A stretch of DNA of 32,577 nt from an uncultured bacterium. Lineage in GTDB: Bacteria; Verrucomicrobiota; Kiritimatiellia; RFP12; UBA1067. The translations under genes were made by a program, and so were the position numbers. Positions 23,099 through 32,071 of this stretch are shown here, in pieces; the first letter of the stretch is position 1, and each line of letters opens with the position of its first letter. The stretch is taken from positions 1-32,577 of the forward strand of contig CADCGZ010000027.1 of the NCBI GenBank assembly GCA_902801025.1, written 5' to 3'. The notes under the pieces are model-generated. The model did not search any database, was not told where the DNA came from, and saw only the letters and a program-made list of their open reading frames with translations.

Positions 23099-25180
23099 AT
23101 GAAATGCGGTCTGTCAGTCCTGTGCGCGGCGCTTGCCGCTTCGGCCTTCGCGCTTCCGCGCGTGAAGATCTCGGATGTCCTCGCCATGGACGCAGACGAG
23201 ATCGCCGCATGCGGGAAGTGCGAGCTTGAAGTGCAGGTGACGTTCAACATACCCTGGGTGGAGAATGCGTTTGTGGCCACCGATGTTGGCGATGTCGACG
23301 GGCATGCGCTCTATTTCGCGACGTTCACGGAACCTCAGCCCGGCAAGTTCGACATGGTCGAGCCCGGCGACATAGTGAGGGTCGTCGGCGCTCCGGATCC
23401 GATGCTGCTTGAGCCCGGAATAGACGTGGAGAGCGTGAAGTTCGTTTCGCACGCCGACCTCCCCCCGCCGCGTCCCCGGTCTGTTCTTGGAATAAAGGCG
23501 GGGCACTTCAACAACTGCCGTGTGCATGTGCGCGGCGTCGGCATGTCGGCGGCATACGGCACCGCGGTCGGGAAACCGGCGTTTCTCCTGTGGCTTTCGA
23601 CTTCGGACGGAGAGGTCCGTGTGCGCGTTCGCGCAGACGACCTGTCGCCTGCGGCGTTCCGCGACGCGGATGTCGAGGTGGACGGCGTGGTCGTCCCGGT
23701 GTTCAATCCGCGCCACGAGTTCATAGGCGCGGAGATAGAGGCGCTCGACGCGAAGTCCATCTCTGTGGTGAAGTCGCCGCCGGAGGACCCGTTCTCCGTG
23801 CCCGAGTGCGACACATGGTCGCTGCTCGCATGGAGCCCGCGCGGACGCAGGCTGCACGCCTGCCGCGTCATGGGCGAGGTCACGTGCATCTACACGGAAG
23901 ACGGTGCGTTTTCCGTCCAGCGCGGAAAGGCGTCCGCGAGGGTGTTCGCGGACGGCGAGCCTCCGGCGGTGGGCGACATTGTGGAGGCTGTCGGCTTCCC
24001 GGCGATACGGGACGAGTGCGGCGCGCTCGTGGGTGCGCTTTGGCGGCGCACGGATGCGGAAGTCGAGCCGGCGGAAGTGCACCGCCTCTCGCTCGCGCCG
24101 GGGTCGCTGTTCGACCTCGGCGGGTTCATGGCCGACAACGACCTGCAGTTCCGCCTCGTCGAGCTCGTGGGACGCGTCGAAGACGTGCGCCTGGAGCATG
24201 GCCCGGGCGGGCGTCTCATCATTGACGTCGACGGGCAGAACGTGGACGTGATGCTCCCGCCGTCCGTAGCGGCCGAGCTTCCCTGGGGGATTGAGGACCG
24301 TCCGATCGTGCGTGTCCGCGGCGTTCTTGACGCGCGTGTCTCGCAGGGGGACGCATTGAACAGGCTGTTCAGCTTCGAGGGGTTCCACCTCCGCACCAGG
24401 TGCGCTGACGACATCGAGCTCGTCCCCGACTGGCAGTGGGGCGCGAGGAGGGCGCTCGGCTTCGCGTGGGCCGCGCTCCTCACGGTGCTCGCCGCGTTCG
24501 GCGCTTTCGCGGCAGTCGTCGCCTTCCGCCGTCACCGTGCGCACGTCGGCGCCGAGGCGATAGCGGCCGACAGGCGGCGCATCGCCGCGGAGCTGCACGA
24601 CACGATATCCCAGCACATATCCGGCGCGAAGCTGTGGGTGTACTCCGCGAAGATGGCCGCGGGCGACACGCTTGCGCCTGGCGCGGCAGATGCGCTCGTG
24701 ATGGCGGAGAACGTCCTTGAGGCGACGCGGCGCGAGATACGCGATGCAATCATGGACCTCCAGAGCGACGAGTTCGTATCTCAGTCGCCGGAGTCGCTTC
24801 TGCGGCGCATCTGCCGCGACGCGTCGGTTCCGGGTAAGACGCGGGTTCGCAGCTTTCTGCGCGGTCTCCCGGTGGACCTCCCGATCCGCGTGAAGCGCGA
24901 CCTCCTTGCCATCGCGTCCGAGGCGATCGGAAACGCCGTGCGGCACGGCGGGGCGGCGAACGTCATCGTCGTGAGCGAAGGCGACGGCGCGGGCGCGTTT
25001 ACGCTGGATGTCCTCAACGACGGCGCGCCGTTCTCGGCGGACGCCGCGCCGGGTCCGGAGAAGGGGCACTTCGGAATCTCCAACATGCGCGAGCGCGCGG
25101 CGCGCTCCGGCATGACGCTGACGTTCGGCGAAAAGCGCGGCTACGTCGCGGTCACGCTCGAGCGCCGGGCCGGGTCCTGA
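23099..25180 (+). CDS. Membrane sensor histidine kinase (HisKA_3) with large exported beta-domain sensor
   Basis: 693 aa. The signal peptide MKCGLSVLCAALAASAFA sends about 430 residues to the periplasm. They contain repeated OB-fold-like units, each with a pattern of short strands and a turn such as PAVGDIVEAVGFPA or VEPGDIVRVVGAP. One membrane helix (about 449-474, FAWAALLTVLAAFGAFAAVV) leads to a NarX/DesK-type kinase: H-box RRRIAAELHDTISQHISG (His500), N-box SEAIGNAVRHGG, and G-box GHFGISNMRERAARSGM. It is the cognate partner of the NarL-type regulator just upstream. The sensor domain probably binds an extracellular ligand, perhaps a glycan fragment given the neighbours (inference). Confidence 0.92.
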   Translation: MKCGLSVLCAALAASAFALPRVKISDVLAMDADEIAACGKCELEVQVTFNIPWVENAFVATDVGDVDGHALYFATFTEPQPGKFDMVEPGDIVRVVGAPDPMLLEPGIDVESVKFVSHADLPPPRPRSVLGIKAGHFNNCRVHVRGVGMSAAYGTAVGKPAFLLWLSTSDGEVRVRVRADDLSPAAFRDADVEVDGVVVPVFNPRHEFIGAEIEALDAKSISVVKSPPEDPFSVPECDTWSLLAWSPRGRRLHACRVMGEVTCIYTEDGAFSVQRGKASARVFADGEPPAVGDIVEAVGFPAIRDECGALVGALWRRTDAEVEPAEVHRLSLAPGSLFDLGGFMADNDLQFRLVELVGRVEDVRLEHGPGGRLIIDVDGQNVDVMLPPSVAAELPWGIEDRPIVRVRGVLDARVSQGDALNRLFSFEGFHLRTRCADDIELVPDWQWGARRALGFAWAALLTVLAAFGAFAAVVAFRRHRAHVGAEAIAADRRRIAAELHDTISQHISGAKLWVYSAKMAAGDTLAPGAADALVMAENVLEATRREIRDAIMDLQSDEFVSQSPESLLRRICRDASVPGKTRVRSFLRGLPVDLPIRVKRDLLAIASEAIGNAVRHGGAANVIVVSEGDGAGAFTLDVLNDGAPFSADAAPGPEKGHFGISNMRERAARSGMTLTFGEKRGYVAVTLERRAGS

Positions 25181-25343
25181 TCCGTCGTGCTCGTCTGCCG
25201 CAAGGCGCTCGCGCGTCGTCCCTCCCCGGCTGAGCTGCCCCTGATGAGGATTCAAGGCGGCACTACACTTTCGTGTATTGTCCCGTTGTGGGCGGTTTGG
25301 TAGAATTGCGACATAAAAGAAAATTGCAAAGGAGCCGAAAGCA
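25181..25343 (+). promoter_or_regulatory. Intergenic control region of the 897-aa secreted protein: operator candidate and promoter
   Basis: TACAC-TTTC-GTGTA (25264-25277) is a palindrome directly abutting -35 TTGTCC (25278-25283). A 17-bp spacer and -10 TAGAAT (25301-25306) follow. A strong Shine-Dalgarno (AAAGGAG) precedes the ATG at 25344. The same arrangement stands before the 1262-aa enzyme. No gene or terminator is seen in 25181-25260. Confidence 0.65.
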
Positions 25344-28037
25344 ATGAAAAAGCCGCAGATTGAATGTCTCGAATCGCCTTCCACGCCGCTATCTTCGCAC
25401 AATCGCAGCGGTGCGATTCTTGCAGCTTTTCTCGCCGCGCTGTCCGCGCTGAACTGCAGCATGGCCCGCGCGGAGGTTTTGGTCTACCAAGGATTTCACC
25501 AGGGCGACTGGCCAGGCATAACTGACACGGCAAGTCAGCAGATTAACCACAGCAGCGCCAAAACGTCCGGCGATTACTCGACCGGTTTCGACAAAAACTC
25601 TTCCTGGCAGGTGTCTGACAATACGACGCAGATTTCCGTCAGTGGGACCAATTACGGGCTTTCGCTGCCTGACATTATGACGCAGAAGGGTTTCACGACG
25701 TGCGGCGGCGCCGCCCAGTTCAATCTGGGCATGAACAGCAGCGAACAGCGAGGGGGGTATCATGCGTTCACTGCCGACACACTCAAGGTTTCGTCTGGGA
25801 CGCTCTATGTCCGCGCTCTTTTGCGTCTGACGGAGCCTGCGGCAGCGAAACTGATTTCCGTAGAAACGCCGGCCGGTAATGTCAACGGGTCGTATTTCGG
25901 TTTCGGACTTCTCGGTAAGACGTCGGCCAATCGTTATGCCCCGACGCAGACTTCCAACACGTCCTCCTGCACATTCCTGATGTGGAAGAACAAGGCCGGG
26001 GATTATATCCTCTCGCTCTGCCTCATCGATGCATCTGGCGTTCTGACGCACTATCCGCTTGTCACGGGTTTCACGATGGGCGAGACATATCTCTGCTATG
26101 CGGAAATAAGCGTTGGAGCCGGAGCGGACGGACAGGAGCGTGTCCGGGGCGGCGCGGTAGCGTCGACCGACTTCGCGGGCGCCGCTGCTTGGGCAGCGCT
26201 GGGCGGATCGTCTGACGCGGTAGAAGTTCAGCTTATCACGGATTCGTCCTATCCGAAGGCAATGGCAATCGCGGGTCCCTACGGAACGCACAATGGCGTG
26301 TTTCGCGCGGACGAGTTCGTCGTCGGCACTTCTTTGTCCGACATTCTGCCCGTCGGAGGCGTCTTCTCCGTCGCGGCAAGCGGCGTTCAGACGGTCGGGA
26401 CGGATTCCTTCGAGACGGAATGGATTCTCGTTGCGGACGAAGGCGTAACGGCGGATGCCGGTCTCGTCTGGAGTACGGACGAAACGTTCGCGACCGCGAC
26501 GACGAATTCGCTCGGCACGGGACTTTCTGCAGATACCCGCACGGCGACGCTCTCGGGCCTCGAACCCGACACGACGTATTGGTGGAAGATCGTTGCCGAA
26601 GGAAACGGCGCCGAAGAGGCGGAATCGGCTGTCGCTTCCTTCACGACGAAGGGCGCGCCGGTTCTGGGCACGGCAACGGCCACGGCGGACGGCGAGACGG
26701 CATCTTTCTCGGTCGCGCTCGCGACGGCCGCGATGGAAAACACGCTCGCGACATCCGTATCGGTTTTCTACGGCACGGACGGCGAAACATGGACGGAACT
26801 TCCGCTCGGGTCGGCTTCCGAAGCGCAGACCTTCTCCGGTACGGTGCAAAGCCTCGGCTATGGTGTGACCTGCCAGTGGTATGCCCAGGCAACGGCGACC
26901 TTGGCGGGCGGGCGCGTCCTTTCCGCGCAGACGGATGTCGCGTCGTTCACGACGCTCTACAACGGCGATATGTATGTCGACGCTGCGGCGCAGAGCGCGA
27001 CGGCGCCATATTCGACGCCAGCGACCGCCACGCCGAGCATAGCCACGGCGCTCGCCCTCGCGACGGACGGTGCGACGATTCACGTCGCGCCGGGGCTGTA
27101 CAAGATTTCAACTCCGCTGAACGTGACATCTGCCGTGCGGATTCTCGGCGACGATATGGCACCTTCGCGTGTCGTCGTGTCGAACACGGCGGGCGTGGCG
27201 TGGGGGAACACAAATCACCGATGCGTCACGCTCAACCATCAGGATGCCGTCGTGTCGGGCATCACGTTCGAGAACGGCAAGGATTACGGCGACGGCGGAA
27301 ACGTGCGCATCGACGCGAACGGCGGAATGGTGACGAACTGCGTCATCCGCAACGGCTTCACGCGCGAAGACAATACCTCGGCTGGCGCGAACGTCGCGAT
27401 TGTCGGACCCGGCAAGGTGACGCACTGCAAGATCTTCGGCGGCTGGGAGAACAACTGCAACGGATGCACAAAGACGTCATCCGTATACCTGGACGCCTCC
27501 GACGCGCGCATCGAGAACTGCCTGATTGATGGGTTCCTTGGATCCGATGTCCCATCCCAGCCCACCAAGAACTCCTGCGGAATCTACATCGCGAACGGCG
27601 TCGCCGCAAACTGCACGGTTATGAACTGCACGTCGCCTTACACCGAGGCAGCCGGCGTCGCGGGCATCCTGATTTCGTCCGACAGCGGCCGGGCCGTCAA
27701 CTGCGTTTCGGTCGCGAACGTGGACAGCAACGGAACCGTGCGCGCGTTCCTGGCGTCGCAAGTTTCGCGTGCGGTGAACTGCGCGTTCGACGCGATCGAA
27801 GGAGAAGCGGCCATACCCGACGGCATGGTGAACCCCGTCGTCGGAACGGCGGCGTCGTTCTTCAAGGACTACGCGAACGGCGACTACACGCCGGCCGGGC
27901 CGCTTGTGAACAAGGGCGCGAACTACGAAGGCATGGCGTCCGTCGACCTTGCGGGCAACCCGCGCAAAATCGGCAGCAAGATCGACATCGGCTGTTACGA
28001 GGCGAGCTCTTCCGCACTCATGATAGTCGTGCGCTGA
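25344..28037 (+). CDS. Secreted FnIII/beta-helix protein with choice-of-anchor-Q end
   Basis: 897 aa. The N-terminal signal is long, with its hydrophobic core at about 23-40 (AILAAFLAALSALNCS) and likely cleavage after ARA. Residues of about 44-330 are a LamG-like beta region (VLVYQGFHQGDW; FTADTLKVSSGTLYVRALLR). Two FnIII-like domains follow, about 338-436 (LSGLEPDTTYWWKIVAEG) and 437-540. A right-handed beta-helix covers about 541-845 (TIHVAPGLYKISTPLNVTSA, then repeated NCV(I/M) turns). The C-terminus has the anchor-Q motif DLAGNPRKIGSKIDIGCYE and an 11-residue tail ASSSALMIVVR. Same architecture style and ending as the giant protein. Likely surface-exposed; role in adhesion or glycan binding is inferred. 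Confidence 0.85.
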   Translation: MKKPQIECLESPSTPLSSHNRSGAILAAFLAALSALNCSMARAEVLVYQGFHQGDWPGITDTASQQINHSSAKTSGDYSTGFDKNSSWQVSDNTTQISVSGTNYGLSLPDIMTQKGFTTCGGAAQFNLGMNSSEQRGGYHAFTADTLKVSSGTLYVRALLRLTEPAAAKLISVETPAGNVNGSYFGFGLLGKTSANRYAPTQTSNTSSCTFLMWKNKAGDYILSLCLIDASGVLTHYPLVTGFTMGETYLCYAEISVGAGADGQERVRGGAVASTDFAGAAAWAALGGSSDAVEVQLITDSSYPKAMAIAGPYGTHNGVFRADEFVVGTSLSDILPVGGVFSVAASGVQTVGTDSFETEWILVADEGVTADAGLVWSTDETFATATTNSLGTGLSADTRTATLSGLEPDTTYWWKIVAEGNGAEEAESAVASFTTKGAPVLGTATATADGETASFSVALATAAMENTLATSVSVFYGTDGETWTELPLGSASEAQTFSGTVQSLGYGVTCQWYAQATATLAGGRVLSAQTDVASFTTLYNGDMYVDAAAQSATAPYSTPATATPSIATALALATDGATIHVAPGLYKISTPLNVTSAVRILGDDMAPSRVVVSNTAGVAWGNTNHRCVTLNHQDAVVSGITFENGKDYGDGGNVRIDANGGMVTNCVIRNGFTREDNTSAGANVAIVGPGKVTHCKIFGGWENNCNGCTKTSSVYLDASDARIENCLIDGFLGSDVPSQPTKNSCGIYIANGVAANCTVMNCTSPYTEAAGVAGILISSDSGRAVNCVSVANVDSNGTVRAFLASQVSRAVNCAFDAIEGEAAIPDGMVNPVVGTAASFFKDYANGDYTPAGPLVNKGANYEGMASVDLAGNPRKIGSKIDIGCYEASSSALMIVVR

Positions 28038-28054
28038 TGCCCCTGGAGCGGCGC

Positions 28055-28097
28055 TACACTTCTGTGTATTGTTGCTTCGCTGCGCTTTTGGTAAAAT
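28055..28097 (+). promoter_or_regulatory. Operator candidate and promoter of the 1262-aa glycosidase
   Basis: TACAC-TTCT-GTGTA (28055-28068) directly abuts -35 TTGTTG (28069-28074); a 17-bp spacer and -10 TAAAAT (28092-28097) follow. Palindrome, spacing and order match those at 25264-25306. The stretch GGTAAAATCGCGCCTGT also resembles the tRNA-Met promoter near 32064. Confidence 0.65.
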
Positions 28098-28126
28098 CGC
28101 GCCTGTCAATTGCCTAACAGGGGTGG

Positions 28127-28209
28127 ATAACTCTCTGCGAACTCTGCGTCTCTGCGCCTCTGCGTTGAAAAAAGAATTAAACAATCTACACGATCTACAT
28201 GTTCTACAC
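28127..28209 (+). repeat. Degenerate tandem-repeat leader in the 5' UTR
   Basis: Four CTCTGCG units at 8-9-nt spacing (within about 28131-28165) and three TCTACA units at 9-nt spacing (about 28183-28208), in a transcript leader of about 130 nt. Sequence of this kind recurs as spacer repeats in several bacterial groups. The in-frame translation of this stretch is not expected to be used. Confidence 0.5.
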
Positions 28210-28236
28210 GGCTTAAAACAAACAAAGGAAAAAGCA

Positions 28237-31200
28237 ATGAAGAAACTGGTTTCCGCATTGATTGTCGCAGGCACGGCGCTTGCACTTCATGCTGCAGTTC
28301 ACGAAGACGACTGGCTCAAGGTCGAGACGCCGGACAAGGTTGTTCCCGATTCCGGCTTTCAGGTGAAGGTCACGCTCAAGAAGGACCTCGGACCCAGCGA
28401 GAACGTGACCGTCGCGATGCACACGTTCAAGACCGACGGCGGCTGGATGGGCACCGGCGAGTGGCGTCCGCCGCAGACGATGAAGAAGGGCGAGACGAAG
28501 GTGTTCTCCTTCACCGCGAAGGGGAGCGACAAGGTCGGACACTTCGGCCCGCTCGCGTTCATCGCCCCCAACGGCGACTGGGGCAAGGCGACGCACAAGA
28601 TCTTCTGCGGCAAGATAACCTGGGCGATGTCCGGCGCGGAGGCCGCGAAGCGGAAGGCTGAGGCGGAGGCGAAGGCCGCGCGCGCGAAACCGCCCGCCGG
28701 AATCACCTACAAGAAGAGCTGGATCGTCCCGCGCGGATGCTTCAAGCCCGGCACCGACGAGCCGGTGAAGGAGATCCGCGAGGGCGAGCCGTTCGATGTC
28801 GTGGCCGACTACTACCTCGACCCTTCCGAATACTGGAACAACAAATGCCACGTCGTCGTCTTCGGTTGCGGCCCGTGGATCGACAACCCCGACGGCGTCC
28901 ATGAAAAGAGCAGCCACCATGTCAACTATCCGGGGGCGGGCTGGGGTTTCCGCGAGGTGAAGCCCGGCAAGGGCACGGTCCGCGTCACGCAGAAGATCAA
29001 GAAGTTCTTCCGCTACAACTCGCTCTTCTTCCACGTCCGCTTCCGCGGCGGCGACGACAAGGACTTCCCGTGGACGAAGACGTGCGGGGCTCCGAAGATG
29101 GTCCGCCCGATCAACGGGCTCGACATCGTCGCGCCTACGGCCGGCGGCCTTTTCGTCGCAGGCCGCGAGAAGCCTGTCGTCGACCTCATCGCCGGCTCGG
29201 ACGCGAAGGCCGGCTCTCCCGTCACCATCAAGATCCTCGCCCTCGACGCTGTCGGCAAGCTCGAGGAAGTCGGCTCTGTCTCGGCTACGATGCCTGATCC
29301 CGGCAAGACGGCCAAGGTCGATCTCTCGAGCGCCATCGGCAAGCGGCTCGGCTGCTTCCTCGCGGAAGGGCGCTCGGGCGACAAGTCGGTCGACGCGTTC
29401 TTCGGCGTCATTCCCGATGTCGACAAGGCGCTTGGCGGAAGGCGCGCGCCCTTCGGCGCGACGGACCTCCATACCGACCTCGAATGCGAGACGGCCGCGA
29501 AGCTCGGCTTCTCCGTGAACCGCATGTTCATCGGCTGGGGCTCGCTCGTCCCGAGGCGTGGCGAATACAGGTTCGACGGACTCTCCGCGCAGATGGACCG
29601 TCAGGAGAAGCACGGCATCAAGCCGTGGCTTATGCTCATCGGCGCACCCGAGTGGGTGCTCCCGCCGAACGTCCACTCGCCCGGCTTCGAGCCGTATCCG
29701 TTCGACGAGGCCGGCTGGCGCGAGTCTATCCGCGCGATCTCTCAGCGGTTCGGAAAGCGCGTCTTCGGCATCGAATGGCTCAACGAGATCACCCCCGGAA
29801 ACAAGAGCTCGAACCCTGCCGCCGACTACAGCCGCTTCTGCGAGATCGGCACAGAGGAGCTCAGGAAGGTGAACCCGAAGGCGCACTCGATGCTTGCGGG
29901 CGGACTCTGGCCGCGCAACTTCCGTCTCGATGTCCTCGGCGCGGGAATCGGCAAGCACGTCGACATCCTCCCGATTCACTACGGCGAGTACGAAAGCGCC
30001 GCGGAGGCGATTGCCGACGCCGCTGCAGGCGGCATCAAGACCGTCTGGAACGACGAGTCCGCCGCGGGCATGTCGGTGTGGGGAATGGACGGGCGCGAGG
30101 CGCTCGAGAGAAGCGTCCTCCAGTCGCGCAACGTGCTGCGCGTATGGCCGGCGCAGCTCGTCGCCGGCGTGAAGGGCATAATCTACTTCGGCGGCGAGGC
30201 GAACCCCGCCGGAAACTGGAAGTACCTCCTCGACGACTATACGCCGCGCCCAGTAGCCGCCACGCTCGCCGTCATGTCCGCGAAGCTCGGCAACGCCCGC
30301 CCAGTCGGCGCCTACTATGCCGAACCAGGCGCGCGCGTCATCGTGTTCGAGCGGAAGGACGGCACGGCGCTTGCCGTAGTCGGCTCCGCGAACGGCGACG
30401 AGAAGTCCGCGCCTGTCGAGGTGAATATCCCCGCGACTCCCGGCTCCACCATCGTCAGTACCGACCACCAGGGCAACGAGAGAACCATCGCCGCCAAGGG
30501 CGACACTATTTCCATAAAGGCCGGCGCGATGCCGTTGATCTACGAGGGGCTGCCGCTTACGCCTCTCGCCGTCCGCTGCACGCTCACGCTCGAGGGGCAG
30601 GGCCCGCTCACGCCGAAGCCCTCAGTGAGCTTCGTGAAAGGCGCCGCGCCACAGGTGCGCGTCTCGGTGCGCAATCCGCTGCGCACGCCCGTCGAGGGAG
30701 TAGTTGGTGTCGCGGTCGTTCCCGGCGGGAAGTCGGGCAAGGCGTTCAGCCTTGCGCCCGGCGAGAGCGCACACTTCATCCTCGACCTTCCGTCCGAGAC
30801 GTTCCCCTCCGGCTCCGCGAAAGGCGTGGCGCGCGTCGCCTGGAAGCTCGGAGGCGGCAAGGAGAACGTCATGGCGCAGACCGACTTCGCTGTTGATGTC
30901 ATCGATCCCGCGACGCTTGGCAACCTCCTCTTGAACGGCGGATTCGAGGCGAAAGGCGGGTCGAAGGAGTCGTGGAACGGCGGCGGCAGGATCGTGAAGC
31001 TGGACGGCTCCCGTCCGGGCGAGGACGGAAACGCTCTTTCGCTTGACCACGGCAAGGGCTGGATTCAGCTATTCCAGCGCGCCGACAATCCGTCGCCGGG
31101 CCGCAAGCTCCTCTATACCGCGTGGATGCGCACGGACAACATGAACGCGGGCTCGAACGCGTCGCTCGTCAACAGCAACGGCTCCTCGCGCAACCTCTAC

Positions 31201-32025
31201 ATGCCGGACGTCTTCACCGCGCCGAAGGATACGCACGGTGCGTGGCAGTTCATGGTCAAGGTGCTCAACTCGAAGCCGGACGACGTCAAGGTGCAGGTGC
31301 AACCCGTCGCGAGCGGCGAAAATGGCGGTGCGCTCTACGACAACATCCGCCTCACGCTTCACGACGGCACCGACTGGGCGACGGAGGCGCATCGCGCCGC
31401 GAAGGCGCGGAAGATCGACGGCGACCTCTCCGACTGGGATTTCGTCGATCCGATTCCGCTTCTCTGTGCGAACCAGATCGCGTCCGAAGGCGGCTACAAG
31501 TGGACGCCCAACAACCTCTCCGGCATCGCGCAGCTCGCGTGGGACGATGAAGCGCTCTACATGGCGGTGCGCGTGCGCGACGACGTCCACAGTGCGCAGA
31601 CGGGGGAGAACACGCTTAGGGGCGACGCACTGCAGATAGGGCTACATCCCGCAAACCGCCTCGCCGGAACGGACAGCGCCGCGATCGAGTGGTGGGTCTC
31701 CGCGGCGAATCCGGGCAGCGGCTCGGGGAAGCACACGGTCTACCGCCCCGCCGCGCATGCCGCGGGCCTCGCGAGCGGACAGCTCGCGAAGGACTCGTCC
31801 GTATACGAGATTGCCGTCGTGCGCAAGGGCAACGACACCTGCTACGAGTTCCGCATCCCGTGGCGCGACGCGGGCGGAATCCGTCCGCAGCCCGGTACGC
31901 GTCTCGGGCTTTCGCTCAGGCTTACCGACACCGATTCCGGCGCGGCGCGCGGCGCGGCGGCATGGGGCCGCGGCCTTGAATCGTGGACGCCTTCCGCGTT
32001 TGGCTCGCTCGTCCTTCTGCCGTAA
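28237..32025 (+). CDS. Secreted multidomain TIM-barrel glycoside hydrolase with CBM-like C-terminus
   Basis: 1262 aa from ATG 28237 (preceded by AAAGGAAAAAG; signal peptide MKKLVSALIVAGTALALHAA). Three beta-sandwich domains (about 22-400) precede a clan-A-like TIM barrel, about 400-720: GFSVNRMFIGWGSLVPRRGE, KPWLMLIGAPEWVLPP. Acid/base candidate Glu517 lies in GIEWLNEITPGN and nucleophile candidate Glu607 in TVWNDESAAG. Next come beta domains, a CBM4/9-like domain starting LLLNGGFEAKGG, and a CBM9-like domain (KIDGDLSDWDF; LAWDDEALYMAVRVRDD; YEFRIPWRDAGG). Frame stays open upstream into the 5' UTR, but signal peptide and SD decide the start. GH39/GH42-like families are possible; substrate unknown. 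Confidence 0.86.
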   Translation: MKKLVSALIVAGTALALHAAVHEDDWLKVETPDKVVPDSGFQVKVTLKKDLGPSENVTVAMHTFKTDGGWMGTGEWRPPQTMKKGETKVFSFTAKGSDKVGHFGPLAFIAPNGDWGKATHKIFCGKITWAMSGAEAAKRKAEAEAKAARAKPPAGITYKKSWIVPRGCFKPGTDEPVKEIREGEPFDVVADYYLDPSEYWNNKCHVVVFGCGPWIDNPDGVHEKSSHHVNYPGAGWGFREVKPGKGTVRVTQKIKKFFRYNSLFFHVRFRGGDDKDFPWTKTCGAPKMVRPINGLDIVAPTAGGLFVAGREKPVVDLIAGSDAKAGSPVTIKILALDAVGKLEEVGSVSATMPDPGKTAKVDLSSAIGKRLGCFLAEGRSGDKSVDAFFGVIPDVDKALGGRRAPFGATDLHTDLECETAAKLGFSVNRMFIGWGSLVPRRGEYRFDGLSAQMDRQEKHGIKPWLMLIGAPEWVLPPNVHSPGFEPYPFDEAGWRESIRAISQRFGKRVFGIEWLNEITPGNKSSNPAADYSRFCEIGTEELRKVNPKAHSMLAGGLWPRNFRLDVLGAGIGKHVDILPIHYGEYESAAEAIADAAAGGIKTVWNDESAAGMSVWGMDGREALERSVLQSRNVLRVWPAQLVAGVKGIIYFGGEANPAGNWKYLLDDYTPRPVAATLAVMSAKLGNARPVGAYYAEPGARVIVFERKDGTALAVVGSANGDEKSAPVEVNIPATPGSTIVSTDHQGNERTIAAKGDTISIKAGAMPLIYEGLPLTPLAVRCTLTLEGQGPLTPKPSVSFVKGAAPQVRVSVRNPLRTPVEGVVGVAVVPGGKSGKAFSLAPGESAHFILDLPSETFPSGSAKGVARVAWKLGGGKENVMAQTDFAVDVIDPATLGNLLLNGGFEAKGGSKESWNGGGRIVKLDGSRPGEDGNALSLDHGKGWIQLFQRADNPSPGRKLLYTAWMRTDNMNAGSNASLVNSNGSSRNLYMPDVFTAPKDTHGAWQFMVKVLNSKPDDVKVQVQPVASGENGGALYDNIRLTLHDGTDWATEAHRAAKARKIDGDLSDWDFVDPIPLLCANQIASEGGYKWTPNNLSGIAQLAWDDEALYMAVRVRDDVHSAQTGENTLRGDALQIGLHPANRLAGTDSAAIEWWVSAANPGSGSGKHTVYRPAAHAAGLASGQLAKDSSVYEIAVVRKGNDTCYEFRIPWRDAGGIRPQPGTRLGLSLRLTDTDSGAARGAAAWGRGLESWTPSAFGSLVLLP

Positions 32026-32041
32026 AAACGGCAAATCGCCC

Positions 32042-32071
32042 TTGACGGCAGGCGCGTGGTTTTGGTAAACT
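32042..32071 (+). promoter_or_regulatory. Promoter of tRNA-Met
   Basis: TTGACG (32042-32047), 18-bp spacer, TAAACT (32066-32071). A perfect 9-bp inverted repeat, CAGGCGCGT (32049-32057) and ACGCGCCTG (32072-32080), brackets the -10. Confidence 0.6.

Noticed and set aside
23114-25462. 782-codon minus-strand open frame
   Set aside because: It is antisense to the sensor kinase, has no family motifs, and is an effect of GC-rich third positions.
28127-28209. CRISPR array
   Set aside because: Units are 7 nt at 8-9-nt spacing, with no long repeats or spacers and no cas genes.
28069-28236. Upstream in-frame extension of the 1262-aa glycosidase
   Set aside because: It covers the promoter and repeat leader; the signal peptide and Shine-Dalgarno fix the start at 28237.
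28213-30468. 751-codon minus-strand open frame
   Set aside because: Antisense to the large glycosidase; Arg/Ala/Val-rich translation with no recognisable domain.
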